NCBI RefSeq assembly: GCF_032085515.1
Contig: NZ_JASXSX010000002.1
Location: forward strand, 68,954 to 132,953
Length of the DNA stretch: 64,000 bases
From: Gleimia hominis
GTDB lineage: Bacteria > Actinomycetota > Actinomycetes > Actinomycetales > Actinomycetaceae
Direction of reading: 5' to 3'
This document shows positions 51,845-61,280 of the stretch, piece by piece. The notes beneath the pieces are model-generated. The model saw nothing but the letters and a program-made list of their open reading frames with translations, did no database searches and was not told where the DNA came from. A program made the translations under genes and the position numbers. The first letter of the stretch is position 1; each line of letters starts with the position of its first letter.

Positions 51845-54523
51845 TCAGATCTTCTTAATCGGCGCGTAACGCAACAGTAAGCGCCGAGGTTTGGCGTCAC
51901 CGAAATCCACTTTCGCCACTTGCGACGCACCCGCCCCCTCCAAGCCAACTACCGTACCTTCACCGTAGGAACCGTGCTTCACCCGATCCCCAACCTTCAA
52001 TGCGACCTTGGGTTTATCCGCGTCTTTCTTCGACACCCCCAGGCGTTTCAATCCGCCTCCCGCAGTTCCACTCGTCATCCCAGCGCGCGGCCCGCGACTA
52101 CCGGCGCGTTTGAATCCCCGGGCGGACAAGCCACCTCCGGAACCGATCGCAGGGGCAAAATCATCCTCCCACGGGTCAGTGCTGCTACCGCCGAAGCTGC
52201 CGCGCCCCCGGACGGCGTTAGAAAACCCGCCGAAGGACCCACCTGAGCTCCCGGTTCGGTAACTGTCCATCTGCGTGGACCCACGGCGCACCTGCAGAAC
52301 CTCGGGCGGAACGTCGTCAAGAAAACGCGAGGGAGGTAAATCGGACGCGGTCCCCCACGTGGTTCGCACCGCCGCGCGCGTCAAATAGAGTTTCTCCCGC
52401 GCCCGCGTGAACGCCACGTACGCGAGGCGCCGTTCCTCAGACAATTCCCACTCGTCCAACAGGGAACGCTGGTGCGGGAACGTGCCATCTTCCATGCCGG
52501 TTACGAACACGACGGGGAACTCGAGCCCCTTCGCAGTGTGCACGGTCATCAAGGTGACCTCCCCACTGTCTTCCGCGCCCGCAACCTGGTCCGAATCCGC
52601 CACCAAGGACACGCGTTCCAAAAAGTCCGCGAGCGAACCTTGCGGATTCGTTTTCTTAAAATCTGCCGCCACCGCATGTAGCTCCGCCAAGTTTTCCACC
52701 CTAGAAGCGTCCTGAGGGTCTTCGGATTCTCGAAGTTGTACCAGGTACCCGGTGGCTTCCATCGCCTCGTCGAGCAACTCGGCGATAGAGGCACCCGCAT
52801 CCGCATACGTGCGCAAGGAAACTAGGAGCCCGTAAAAACGCGCAGCCTGTTTTAATGCGCGCGAAGTAAGTGATATTTCCCGTCCGGAAGCACGCGCTTT
52901 TTCTTCCGCCACCGCATCCGCCCACGCGGTTTCCTCCAGGTCAATCTCACTGCCTTCACCGCGCGGACACCCGGCCTGTACCCACGCGTCACGCAGCGCA
53001 TCCCCCAGGTTCGCGTTGAGGGCAGCGGCGTGGGCCACGAGGGTTTGTTCCGTTTTGGCGCCCAGACCGCGGCGGGGTGTGTTGAGGATGCGGCGCAGCG
53101 CTACCGTGTCGTCGGGGTTGGATATGGACGCGAGGTAGGCGAGCGCGTCTTTGATTTCTTTGCGTTCATAGAACTTGGTGCCGCCCACCACGCGGTAGGG
53201 AATGCCGGACCGCACGAGCATTTCCTCCAGGGCCCGCGACTGCGCGTTAGTACGGTAAAACACGGCGATATCACCGTAGTGGTAGGTTGACTCGGTGAGC
53301 TTGTCGATTTCTGCGATCACAAACCGGGCTTCGTCGTGTTCGGAATTAGCCGCGTCATACACTACGGGCGCTCCATCACCCCGGCCGGTCCACAGGTTTT
53401 TCGCCCGCCGCCCCTTATTCGCAGCGATCACCGCGTTAGCGGCGCTCAGAATGTTTTGGGTAGACCGGTAGTTCTGTTCTAGCAGCACGGTGTGCGCGCC
53501 GGGGAAGTCTTTTTCAAACTCCTCAATATTGCGGATTGTGGCGCCGCGGAACGCGTAGATTGACTGGTCCGAATCCCCCACCACGGTGAGTTCGCCCTGC
53601 TGCTGCTCATCTGCACCAATGAGTTCGCGGATCAGCACGTATTGCGCGTGGTTCGTGTCCTGGTATTCGTCAACCAGCACGTGTTGGAAGCGGCGCCGGT
53701 AATGCTGCGCCACCGCGGGTTTTGATTGCAGCATCTGCACCGTACGCATTATGAGGTCGTCAAAATCTAATGCGTTCGCGTTCTCTAGTCGACGCTGGTA
53801 TTCCGGATATACTTCTTCGACGATTCGTGAAATCGGGTCGTTCGGCGCGGTTTTGGCGTACTGCTGGGCTGTGATGAGTTCGTTCTTGAGGTCCGAGATG
53901 CGTCCGCGCAGCATTTTTGCGGCGAACCGTTTGGTGTCCACCTGCTTATCTTTTAAGATCACGTTCAACAGCTGCTGCGAGTCTTGCGTGTCGTAGATAC
54001 TGAACGTAGACCGCAGGCCAGCGGCTTCGTGAGATTCCCGGAGAATCCTCACGCACGCCGCGTGGAAGGTGAACACCCACATGCGTGCCGCGTTGGGACC
54101 GACCAGTTGGGTGACGCGTTCGCGCATTTCCGCCGCAGCCTTGTTGGTGAAGGTGATCGCGAGGATCTGCCCGGGCTGGGCCCGCCCGGTGCGCAGCAGG
54201 TAGGCGATCCGGTGGGTGAGCACCCGGGTTTTCCCCGACCCCGCGCCCGCCACAACCAGCAGTGGCCCCCCGCTGTACTCCACGGCCTCGCGCTGCTGGG
54301 CGTTCAACCCTTCTAACAGTTCCGCTGGGTCCGCCGCTCCCCCGCTTGGCCCACCGAAAGCGGTTGCGATCCCGTTGCCCAGACCATTTGCCTCAGGGGA
54401 AAACTGGAGGGCCTCTGGTGAAAACTGGCCCGGTGAACCCGCGGGAACCTGCCCGGCGAGCATCTGGTCGGTCAAGGCCGGTAGACCCGGTAGTTGCGAA
54501 GCGAAAGTACGGTCGTTATTCAT
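51845..54523 (-). CDS. pcrA: ATP-dependent DNA helicase PcrA/UvrD
   Basis: This 892-residue superfamily 1A helicase shows motifs in order: Q motif LNAQQREAVEY, Walker A GAGSGKTRVLT, LITAQQYAK, VDEYQDTNHAQY, GDSDQSIYAFRGA, YRSTQNILSAANAV, VHTAKGLEFPVVFVTGMEDGTFPH and VAFTRAREKLYL. An unusually long disordered N-terminal (about 80) and a C-terminal Gly/Ser-rich linker lead to a PcrA-type beta domain (KVGDRVKHGSYGEGTVV, end). It acts in repair and removal of bound proteins. The ATG at 54523 follows GGTAGAG. Confidence 0.94.
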   Translation of the reverse strand: MNNDRTFASQLPGLPALTDQMLAGQVPAGSPGQFSPEALQFSPEANGLGNGIATAFGGPSGGAADPAELLEGLNAQQREAVEYSGGPLLVVAGAGSGKTRVLTHRIAYLLRTGRAQPGQILAITFTNKAAAEMRERVTQLVGPNAARMWVFTFHAACVRILRESHEAAGLRSTFSIYDTQDSQQLLNVILKDKQVDTKRFAAKMLRGRISDLKNELITAQQYAKTAPNDPISRIVEEVYPEYQRRLENANALDFDDLIMRTVQMLQSKPAVAQHYRRRFQHVLVDEYQDTNHAQYVLIRELIGADEQQQGELTVVGDSDQSIYAFRGATIRNIEEFEKDFPGAHTVLLEQNYRSTQNILSAANAVIAANKGRRAKNLWTGRGDGAPVVYDAANSEHDEARFVIAEIDKLTESTYHYGDIAVFYRTNAQSRALEEMLVRSGIPYRVVGGTKFYERKEIKDALAYLASISNPDDTVALRRILNTPRRGLGAKTEQTLVAHAAALNANLGDALRDAWVQAGCPRGEGSEIDLEETAWADAVAEEKARASGREISLTSRALKQAARFYGLLVSLRTYADAGASIAELLDEAMEATGYLVQLRESEDPQDASRVENLAELHAVAADFKKTNPQGSLADFLERVSLVADSDQVAGAEDSGEVTLMTVHTAKGLEFPVVFVTGMEDGTFPHQRSLLDEWELSEERRLAYVAFTRAREKLYLTRAAVRTTWGTASDLPPSRFLDDVPPEVLQVRRGSTQMDSYRTGSSGGSFGGFSNAVRGRGSFGGSSTDPWEDDFAPAIGSGGGLSARGFKRAGSRGPRAGMTSGTAGGGLKRLGVSKKDADKPKVALKVGDRVKHGSYGEGTVVGLEGAGASQVAKVDFGDAKPRRLLLRYAPIKKI

Positions 54524-54552
54524 CACGGCTCTACCTTACGACACCGCGATGC

Positions 54553-55200
54553 TCACACCACGCCCCGCCGGGCCGCCCACCGGGTTAGTTCGTTGCGGTT
54601 GGATAACTGGAGTTTCCGCAGCACCGCCGACACGTGGGTTTCTACTGTTTTGATTGAAATAAACAGTTCACTGGCCACTTCCTTGTATGTGAAACCGCGG
54701 GCGATCAGCCGCATCACTTCCTGCTCGCGTTTCGACAGTAGGTCCAGTTCCTCATCTGTTTGCGACACTTGCGCGGTTCCGAATGCGTCTAGCACAAATC
54801 CGGCTAGGCGCGGGGAAAAAGCCGCGTCGCCCGAACCAACGCGTTCGATTGCCTGCACCAGGTCTGCGGTAGCGATGGATTTGGTGACATACCCGCGAGC
54901 GCCCGCGCGAATCACCGCCACCACATCCTCTGGGGAGTCCGAAACCGAGAGGGCGAGGAACCGGGTGGGCCCGTCTGCGCATCGGCGCGCCACCTCAGCG
55001 CCCCCACCTCCGTTACCACCGGGCATGTGCACGTCTAGTAGCGCCACGTCTGGCTCTAAGTCCGCTACGCATCGCACGCCCGAATCGACGTCTTCAGCTT
55101 CCCCCACGACCTCCACCTGCTGGGGGTGTTTTTGCAGTTCACTTCGCACTCCGGCTCGGACCAGTGGGTGGTCATCGATGATCACTACGCGCAAGCTCAC
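54553..55200 (-). CDS. NarL/LuxR-family response regulator
   Basis: This 215-residue two-component regulator has a receiver domain with DDH near residue 9, phospho-Asp in VALLDVHMPG near 55, and Lys in TKSIA. The C-terminal LuxR helix-turn-helix (LSKREQEVMRLIARGFTYKEVASELFISIKTVETHV) follows. The receiver loop has an extra Gly/Asn-rich insertion after HMPG (GNGGGG). The GTG start overlaps the TGA of the sensor kinase by 4 bp (GTGA), so both are co-translated. Confidence 0.92.
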   Translation of the reverse strand: MSLRVVIIDDHPLVRAGVRSELQKHPQQVEVVGEAEDVDSGVRCVADLEPDVALLDVHMPGGNGGGGAEVARRCADGPTRFLALSVSDSPEDVVAVIRAGARGYVTKSIATADLVQAIERVGSGDAAFSPRLAGFVLDAFGTAQVSQTDEELDLLSKREQEVMRLIARGFTYKEVASELFISIKTVETHVSAVLRKLQLSNRNELTRWAARRGVV

Positions 55201-56411
55201 GCGGCCTCCTTCGGCATTGAAATGTTCACTTCTGTTCCTGGGGTGAGGGTGCGCAGTGAGGCGCGTCCCCCCGCCCGTTGGACCCGTCCAATGATGGATT
55301 CGCGTACCCCGTGTCGGTCCGCTGGGACTGTTTCGAGGTCAAAGCCTGCGCCCCGGTCGCGCACGTACACGGCCATGGAGTCAGAAGAAATCTCGCAGTA
55401 CACCGAGATTGGGGGTTTCCCGTGGCGCACCGCGTTCTTTACCGCTTCCGCAGCTGCGGACACCGCCGCCAGGTACCCTGAGGTGGGTTTGGCGTCGGAC
55501 ACTTGCACCAATTCCACTTCGCAACCGTACGTGGTTTCGATTTTTTCAACTTCGCTGCGCAGCAGTTGCTGGGTTGAATCCCCCGGTTTGGCGCGCCCAG
55601 TGTACAGCCAAGATCGCAGGGCCCGTTCCTGTTCTAACGCTAGCCCGCGCACCCGCGCGGGTTCGTCCGCATGCGTTTTTATGAGCGTGAGGGTTTGCAG
55701 CACAGAGTCGTGCAGGTGCGCGGCAATGTCTGCGCGCTGTGTTTCTTTTGCCCGGGCCACGGACGTGTCTGTGAGTTCGCGGTTCATTTTTACCCACGGC
55801 GGTAAGAATGCCAGCACGAGCGCCAGGATAATCACCACGCCAACGCCCATGCCGAACAGTAGTTCGGAGCGGGACGCGGACACGTTCACGAGCCCCACGG
55901 TGCCGCTCAGTAGCAGTAGTAGTCCCAAGCCCACCAGCACAGCCGCTTGCGGGTTTTTCCGCCATGCGCGCACGTGTTCGCTTTGCGTCCAAATGAGCAT
56001 GAGGCCCGCTAGGATCGCGAGGATCGCGGCATTCCGGCCACTGACCAGCTGGAGTCCAAGCAGTGGCCCAACCCCGGTTATAAACGCTACGAGCAGGAAT
56101 GCGCCGCCAACCATCAGCGCCAACCGGGAGGTGGAAACGCGTTTTTGTTTGAGTTGTTCTACCGGTGGTTTAGCGATCCGCTGCGACGGGTCGGGGGCGA
56201 GACTTCCGGTGCTGGGCAGCCCAAGCCACAGCCAGAGGTAGAGCATAACCCCCGCGCCGGTTATTCCAAGGAGCGTGAAAATCAGCCTCAGGGATTTGAC
56301 GGAAACACCTAAATGTATGGATAGCCCAGACACTACCCCGGCTATCCACGGCTTGGGCCGGTTCAGGTCGGTGCGCCGCGTTCGCAGTAGGGGTGGTCTG
56401 GTTTTGTTCAC
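55197..56411 (-). CDS. Sensor histidine kinase with N-terminal PspC domain (HisKA_3)
   Basis: Residues 1-70 form a PspC domain (PWIAGVVSGLSIHLGVSVKSLRLIFTLLGITGAGVMLYLWLWLGLP), followed by about four more membrane segments. The HisKA_3 dimerisation helix carries the His in AAHLHDSVLQTLTLIK, and the ATPase domain ends VRDRGAGFDLETVPADRHGVRESIIGRVQRAGG. PspC-kinases of this layout sense envelope stress in actinobacteria. The start is GTG, weakly preceded. It is divergent from a PspC-domain protein gene. Confidence 0.91.
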   Translation of the reverse strand: MNKTRPPLLRTRRTDLNRPKPWIAGVVSGLSIHLGVSVKSLRLIFTLLGITGAGVMLYLWLWLGLPSTGSLAPDPSQRIAKPPVEQLKQKRVSTSRLALMVGGAFLLVAFITGVGPLLGLQLVSGRNAAILAILAGLMLIWTQSEHVRAWRKNPQAAVLVGLGLLLLLSGTVGLVNVSASRSELLFGMGVGVVIILALVLAFLPPWVKMNRELTDTSVARAKETQRADIAAHLHDSVLQTLTLIKTHADEPARVRGLALEQERALRSWLYTGRAKPGDSTQQLLRSEVEKIETTYGCEVELVQVSDAKPTSGYLAAVSAAAEAVKNAVRHGKPPISVYCEISSDSMAVYVRDRGAGFDLETVPADRHGVRESIIGRVQRAGGRASLRTLTPGTEVNISMPKEAA

Positions 56412-56525
56412 AGGTCTATCATGCCAAGTTTTCCGGGTGGAGCTGAAGTTGTTAGTGGTTAATCAGGGTTTATTCAGGGGGTTCCCCCATGGTTTCATGA
56501 CCTGCTTGCGGGCATTATTGAGTGT

Positions 56526-57563
56526 ATGGACAGCAGTAATGAGTTTGAGCAAGATCGGCCTACTCCCGGTGAGGCGTTTTTCAACTCCGTGCGGCGCACG
56601 GGTTGGTGTCGGCCGAATGATCGTTGGATTGGTGGGGTTTGCGCCGCCATTTCAGCGCGTTACGGTTGGGACCTTACCCTTGTGCGCGGCGTTTGCGTGG
56701 TTCTTGCCTTGTTTTTCGCGCCCGTGCTTTGCACGTTGTACGCGGCGGCGTGGGCCCTTTTACCCGAGGAGGTGGATGGGCGGATTCATGCTCAAGAACT
56801 GCTGCGTGGGAATGCGGACGTGGCGCTGTTAGGGATCGTGGCGCTACTGATTTTGCCGCCGCTGAACATTTCTTTTACCGGGTCTGATTCTTTCGCCCCG
56901 GTTTTCCAGTTCCGAATTCTAGGGTTCGCGCTGGTGCCGATTGGCGCGATTATCGTATTTATTCTGGTGATGGAGCACCGTTCCAAGAAACGTCGCGGTT
57001 CTACTCCTAACTATGGTCGCGACTTTACGCGTGGCCATGCTCAGCCATATGCAGGCAGCCAGTATGGGGATCGTTTTGCCCCTAACCAAACCGGTTTCAA
57101 CGGCCCAGATTCTGCTTTTTCACCTGAGGGTCAGCAGGCTAGCAATGCCCCTGCGGGGGATGCGGATGCTGCCCCCACGAACGCGGACGGTGACTATATC
57201 GCGGGTTTCCACGCGCCCACTGATTCTGCGGCTGGTCACAACACTGTTGCCAACGGGCACGCTGACGCACCTTATTATCCACCGGTTCGCGCGCGGAAAG
57301 GCCCTGGTTTAGCCACGTTTTTAGCTATAACGGGTGCGCTCCTGGTTGTGCTTGCAGCACAGTTTTACTTCAGCGTGGATGGGTACGACATTAGTTCTCC
57401 ATTCAACCTGCCGATCCTGGCTGGTTCCGGTTTCATTTTGGCAGGTTCCACGTTGGGGTACCGCGCATTGAAAGGCCTCCCCGGTACGTGGCTGACGGCC
57501 CTCACCGTATTCTGCGCGGTCCTCGTGCCAGTTCCACTATTGATCGCACTCACCGGCGCCTAA
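56526..57563 (+). CDS. PspC-domain membrane protein
   Basis: This 345-residue protein has a PspC domain at residues about 27-84 (RWIGGVCAAISARYGWDLTLVRGVCVVLALFFAPVLCTLYAAAWALLPEE), two further membrane segments (residues about 93-140), a Gly/Asn/Pro-rich cytoplasmic linker of about 110 residues and three C-terminal hydrophobic segments. It is divergent from the PspC-kinase, so the pair likely forms one envelope-stress module. The ribosome site is weak. Confidence 0.85.
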   Translation: MDSSNEFEQDRPTPGEAFFNSVRRTGWCRPNDRWIGGVCAAISARYGWDLTLVRGVCVVLALFFAPVLCTLYAAAWALLPEEVDGRIHAQELLRGNADVALLGIVALLILPPLNISFTGSDSFAPVFQFRILGFALVPIGAIIVFILVMEHRSKKRRGSTPNYGRDFTRGHAQPYAGSQYGDRFAPNQTGFNGPDSAFSPEGQQASNAPAGDADAAPTNADGDYIAGFHAPTDSAAGHNTVANGHADAPYYPPVRARKGPGLATFLAITGALLVVLAAQFYFSVDGYDISSPFNLPILAGSGFILAGSTLGYRALKGLPGTWLTALTVFCAVLVPVPLLIALTGA

Positions 57564-57648
57564 GTATTTTATGCCGCAAGTGCACTGCAGCGTTCACCTC
57601 GCGCACACTAATAATCTGTACCCCCCAAGACCGTTCTAGGGATTAGAC

Positions 57649-58335
57649 ATGACCACTGACAACACGAAGCCTGAAGATGATACGCAGATCCTTCCGCAAG
57701 ACCAGCAGAGCGAAGAACCGCCGGTTTCCCCAGTCGAGCAGCAAGCCGCGGCCGAGGCCGAGACGCCGACGACTGAGTTTCTTAGCCCGCAAATAGACGC
57801 ACCCGAGGTAAAGACTCCTAAGGTAGAAACCCCCGAGGGGGAACCCGAGGTAAAGGCTCCTAAGGTAGAAACCTCCGAGGGGGACCCAACAGACTCACCC
57901 GAGGAAGCCAAAACAGATTCACCCGAAGGAGCCAAAACAGATTCACCTGATGGAGACATGGCAGATGCCTCGGAGGCAACCACAGCTTTCTCCCCCGAGG
58001 CCACGGGCGAGCAAGCCCCGCACGGGGATTATTTTGCGCAAACGCAGCCTACTGCTGCGCAAACGCAGGCAACAGATGCGGGCACGCCTTTGTACAAGGC
58101 GGATTCTGGTGAGCGCACCAGTTCGCTACCACCGGACCGGCCGATTCATTTCGGGCTGTTAACCTGGGCGATCTTGTGCATTCTAATCGGGCTTGCGTGC
58201 GTGATACTCCCGTTTATCCCGAACCTGCAAATGTATAACCCCGCGTTGTTACCTACCGTATTTTTCGGCACGGCAGGCGTAGTGATGCTAGTTATCGCCG
58301 GGTTCACGTTCTTCAGTTCACGCCGACGCAAATAG
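57649..58335 (+). CDS. Acidic-repeat protein with two C-terminal membrane segments
   Basis: This 228-residue protein of unknown family has a 155-residue acidic, Pro-rich N-terminal part. It is built of PEVKxPKVETxEGxP units (two) and TDSPEGAK-type units (three), encoded by matching DNA repeats. Two hydrophobic segments (LLTWAILCILIGLACVILPF and TVFFGTAGVVMLVIAGFTFF) follow, with a basic RRRK end. A GGGATTAG site lies before the ATG. The topology suggests a long flexible cytoplasmic or periplasmic arm anchored at the C-terminus. It follows the PspC gene by 85 bp on the same strand and may belong to that operon. Confidence 0.7.
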   Translation: MTTDNTKPEDDTQILPQDQQSEEPPVSPVEQQAAAEAETPTTEFLSPQIDAPEVKTPKVETPEGEPEVKAPKVETSEGDPTDSPEEAKTDSPEGAKTDSPDGDMADASEATTAFSPEATGEQAPHGDYFAQTQPTAAQTQATDAGTPLYKADSGERTSSLPPDRPIHFGLLTWAILCILIGLACVILPFIPNLQMYNPALLPTVFFGTAGVVMLVIAGFTFFSSRRRK

Positions 58336-58353
58336 CGCCGCAGCGTCCGCGTT

Positions 58354-58392
58354 TTACTTCCCGAAGTTCGCGCGTTATTTCCCGAGGTTCGC
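58354..58392 (-). repeat. Duplicated last codons plus stop of metG
   Basis: On the minus strand the gene ends GCG AAC CTC GGG AAA TAA (58375-58392). After 3 bp the text GCG AAC TTC GGG AAG TAA (58354-58371) repeats it in the same frame. Confidence 0.85.
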
Positions 58393-60189
58393 GTAACGCT
58401 CCAGCTCTTCTTCCACCACGGACGGGTCTAGCTTCACGAACACTGGTTTTGGTTTGGACACGGGCGTGCCCACCGCAACCTCGCGCCGCTCCCACTTGGG
58501 TACGTTCGTGTAGTCACCGGTGATTATGGGGTAAGAAAGTTCCGCCCCATCATCTGCTTTCGCATCCAGGTCTGTGACTTCTTCAATCCGCGGCATCGGC
58601 GCCACTTGCCCGGCACCGCCCATCACCTGGTCTACCGCGTTCGCCGAATGCGGAAGGAACGGGCTCAACATGAGGTTCAAATCAGCCACCACTTGCGCCA
58701 GCGTCCACAAGATTGTGCCCAGCCGCTCGCGCTCATCATCAGCTTTAAGTTTAAACGGCTCCGTTTCCGTCACGTATTTATTAGCCTTCGCCACCAGCTT
58801 CATGATCGCCGCCAACGCAGCTTTCTGGTGGTGGCGCTCAATCAAACCACCAACGGTTTCAAAACCGCTCTGCACTTCCGCCAGCAATGCACTATCAATG
58901 TCTTGTAGCTGCGCTGGCGCTGGGATCTGCCCGAAACGTTTCGCAATCATCGAAGCGGTGCGATTCACCAGGTTCCCCCACCCCGCTACCAACTCATCGT
59001 TAGTGCGGCGCACAAACTCCGCCCACGTGAAGTCCGCGTCAGACGTTTCCGGGCCCGCAGCAGAAATGAAGTACCGCAGCGCATCCGCCTGGTACCGCTC
59101 CAGCATGTCCCGCACGTAGATAACAATCCCTCTGGAAGAAGCGAATTTGCGCCCCTCCATCGTGAGGAACTCACTGGAAACCACCTCGGTCGGCAAGTTC
59201 AGTTTCCCAAAATCACCGGGTTGCCCACCCTTGTCCCCCTCACCGTTATAACCCAGCAGTTCCGCGGGCCAAATCTGGGAATGGAACACGATGTTATCTT
59301 TCCCCATAAAGTAGTACGACAACGCTTCTGGATCATTCCACCATTTCCGCCACGCTTGCGGATCCCCGGTGCGGCGCGCCCACTCAATGCTGGCCGACAG
59401 GTAACCCACTACCGCGTCGAACCACACGTACAGGCGTTTACTAGGCTGATCCTCCCAGCCCGGCACGGGGATACCCCAGTCAATATCACGAGTCATTGCG
59501 CGCGGGCGGATATCCTCAAGAAAATTTTTTGAAAACCGGATCACGTTCGGACGCCACCTGCCGGATTCCTCCCGGTCATCCAACCACGCGGATAGCGCCC
59601 GCGCCAACGCGGGAAGGTCTAAGAAATAATGGTCGGTCTCCACGAACTTCGGTACCTCACCATTAATCTTTGACCGCGGGTCAATCAGGTCGGTTGGGTC
59701 CAGCTGGTTCCCGCAGGCATCACACTGGTCCCCACGTGCCCCTTCCGTACCACAAATCGGGCAGGTGCCCTCAATGTACCGGTCCGGCAGCGTCCGCCCC
59801 GTTGACGGGGACACGGCGCCACGCGTAGTTTGCACCATCATGTAACCGTTGTCGCGCACAACCTCAAACATGGACTGAACCACCTGGTAGTGGTTACCGG
59901 TAGTGGTGCGGGTAAACAGGTCATACGACAGCCCGAGCGCCACCAGGTCTTCAACGATCATCCGGTTGTTTTTGTCCGCCAGTTCCCGCGGCTTCATTCC
60001 CTGCTGGTCAGCAGCCACTAAAATTGGGGTGCCGTGTTCATCTGTGCCCGACACCATCAGCACGTCGTGGCCCCGCATGCGCATGTAGCGTGAAAATACG
60101 TCGGATGGAACTCCGAAACCCGCTACGTGTCCGATATGACGCGGCCCGTTCGCGTAGGGCCAGGCAACTGCTGAAAGTATACGACTCAT
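58375..60189 (-). CDS. metG: Methionyl-tRNA synthetase
   Basis: MetRS (604 aa) has the class I HIGH motif in WPYANGPRHIGHVAGFGVPSD. The Zn-binding knuckle CPICGTEGARGDQCDACG is near 142, the catalytic domain includes RPRAMTRDIDWGIPVPGWE, and the KMSKS loop is replaced by GRKFASSRG, a variant of the actinobacterial type. A C-terminal anticodon domain follows with EVQSGFETVGGLIERHHQKAALAAIMKLVAKANKYV. No C-terminal tRNA-binding extension is present. It lies upstream of rsmI by gene order (convergence with the acidic-repeat gene), as around Rv1007c in mycobacteria. Confidence 0.96.
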   Translation of the reverse strand: MSRILSAVAWPYANGPRHIGHVAGFGVPSDVFSRYMRMRGHDVLMVSGTDEHGTPILVAADQQGMKPRELADKNNRMIVEDLVALGLSYDLFTRTTTGNHYQVVQSMFEVVRDNGYMMVQTTRGAVSPSTGRTLPDRYIEGTCPICGTEGARGDQCDACGNQLDPTDLIDPRSKINGEVPKFVETDHYFLDLPALARALSAWLDDREESGRWRPNVIRFSKNFLEDIRPRAMTRDIDWGIPVPGWEDQPSKRLYVWFDAVVGYLSASIEWARRTGDPQAWRKWWNDPEALSYYFMGKDNIVFHSQIWPAELLGYNGEGDKGGQPGDFGKLNLPTEVVSSEFLTMEGRKFASSRGIVIYVRDMLERYQADALRYFISAAGPETSDADFTWAEFVRRTNDELVAGWGNLVNRTASMIAKRFGQIPAPAQLQDIDSALLAEVQSGFETVGGLIERHHQKAALAAIMKLVAKANKYVTETEPFKLKADDERERLGTILWTLAQVVADLNLMLSPFLPHSANAVDQVMGGAGQVAPMPRIEEVTDLDAKADDGAELSYPIITGDYTNVPKWERREVAVGTPVSKPKPVFVKLDPSVVEEELERYANLGK

Positions 60190-60238
60190 GCGCCCAGTCT
60201 ATTATTTTCCACGCGTAGTTTACTACTTCGCGCCCTAC

Positions 60239-61102
60239 CTATTTCGCTGCCAGCGCGGCGTCGTAAAGCTCGTTTTTACGCAGACCCGTCGCGCGAGCCA
60301 CTTGCGCGGCCGCGTCTTTTAGCCGCATTCCCTCTTGCGTTAACGCCAGTACCGCCTGCACGTGATCTTGAGGGTCCGCCACCTGCGGCGCCGCGCCCGC
60401 CATGACGATCGTGATTTCCCCCAGAACCTCCCCCGCAGTTGCCCGCGCCAACTCTTGTAGTGTGCCGCGCAAGATTTCCTCATGCGTTTTTGTCAGCTCC
60501 CGGCACACCACCGCCTGCCGGTCTTTCCCGCACACAGCCGCCAAATCCACCAAAGTTGTGTGCAGACGACGCGGGGATTCAAAAAATATTGTGGTGCGTT
60601 CTTCCGTTACCAGTTGCGCAATCGCGTGCTTTCGCTCTTTTCCTTTCCGAGGGAGGAACCCCTCAAAGCAAAACCGGTCGGTGGGCAGACCCGAAACGGC
60701 TAGTGCGGTAAGTACCGCTGAGGGACCGGGGAGTGCACTAACCCGCACGCCTGCTGCGATAGCGGTTTGGACCACGCGGTAACCGGGGTCCGAAACGGTG
60801 GGCATACCCGCATCGGATACGAGCAGTACCCGCTGACCGGCTGCTGCAGTGTCCACGAGCGCTTGCGCCTTGTGGTCCTCGTTGTGTTCATGCAGTGCCA
60901 GCACGCGGCCACCAGGTTCAATCCCAAGGCGGGAGCACAACCCGCGGAGTCTGCGCGTGTCCTCCGCAGCGATCACATTCGCCTGCTCGATAGCGCGCAC
61001 GAGCCGTGTTGAGGCATCGTCTGTTTGCCCAATCGGGGTTGCGGCCAGCAGGATCGTTCCGGGTGCTTGAACATAGTTATTGTGCTCCACGTGCAATAGC
61101 AT
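60239..61102 (-). CDS. rsmI: 16S rRNA (cytidine(1402)-2'-O)-methyltransferase RsmI
   Basis: RsmI (287 aa with this start) methylates C1402 of 16S rRNA in the decoding centre. The tetrapyrrole-methylase fold shows GTILLAATPIGQTDDASTRLVRAI, VIAAEDTRRLRGL, LVSDAGMPTVSDPGYRVV, SALPGPSAVLTALAVSGLP, FEGFLPRKGKERK and FFESPRRLHTTLVDLA. The frame opens at 61168, but the family begins near GTILLAATPIG; the ATG at 61102 is my choice and the ribosome site is poor. It is divergent from the mannosyltransferase, an order shared with Rv1002c-Rv1003. Confidence 0.92.
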   Translation of the reverse strand: MLLHVEHNNYVQAPGTILLAATPIGQTDDASTRLVRAIEQANVIAAEDTRRLRGLCSRLGIEPGGRVLALHEHNEDHKAQALVDTAAAGQRVLLVSDAGMPTVSDPGYRVVQTAIAAGVRVSALPGPSAVLTALAVSGLPTDRFCFEGFLPRKGKERKHAIAQLVTEERTTIFFESPRRLHTTLVDLAAVCGKDRQAVVCRELTKTHEEILRGTLQELARATAGEVLGEITIVMAGAAPQVADPQDHVQAVLALTQEGMRLKDAAAQVARATGLRKNELYDAALAAK

Positions 61103-61177
61103 CGCACACATGCACCCTGCGGGGCATCCCCGTCCAGCCCATATAGCAGCGAGTGCGGCGGCTATCACGCCCGGCCC

Positions 61178-61228
61178 CTACTAGTGCAGCTGGGCTACTA
61201 GTGCGGCTGGGCTACTAGTGCGGCTGGG
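61178..61228. repeat. Three 17-bp tandem repeats between rsmI and the mannosyltransferase
   Basis: Units CTACTAGTGCRGCTGGG lie at 61178-61194, 61195-61211 and 61212-61228; only one base differs. The array is in the divergent promoter region. Confidence 0.9.
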
Positions 61229-61280
61229 CAGAGGCCGGGAAAGCGAACGGTACAACAACCTCAGGCGCATTTTAAGTAAC

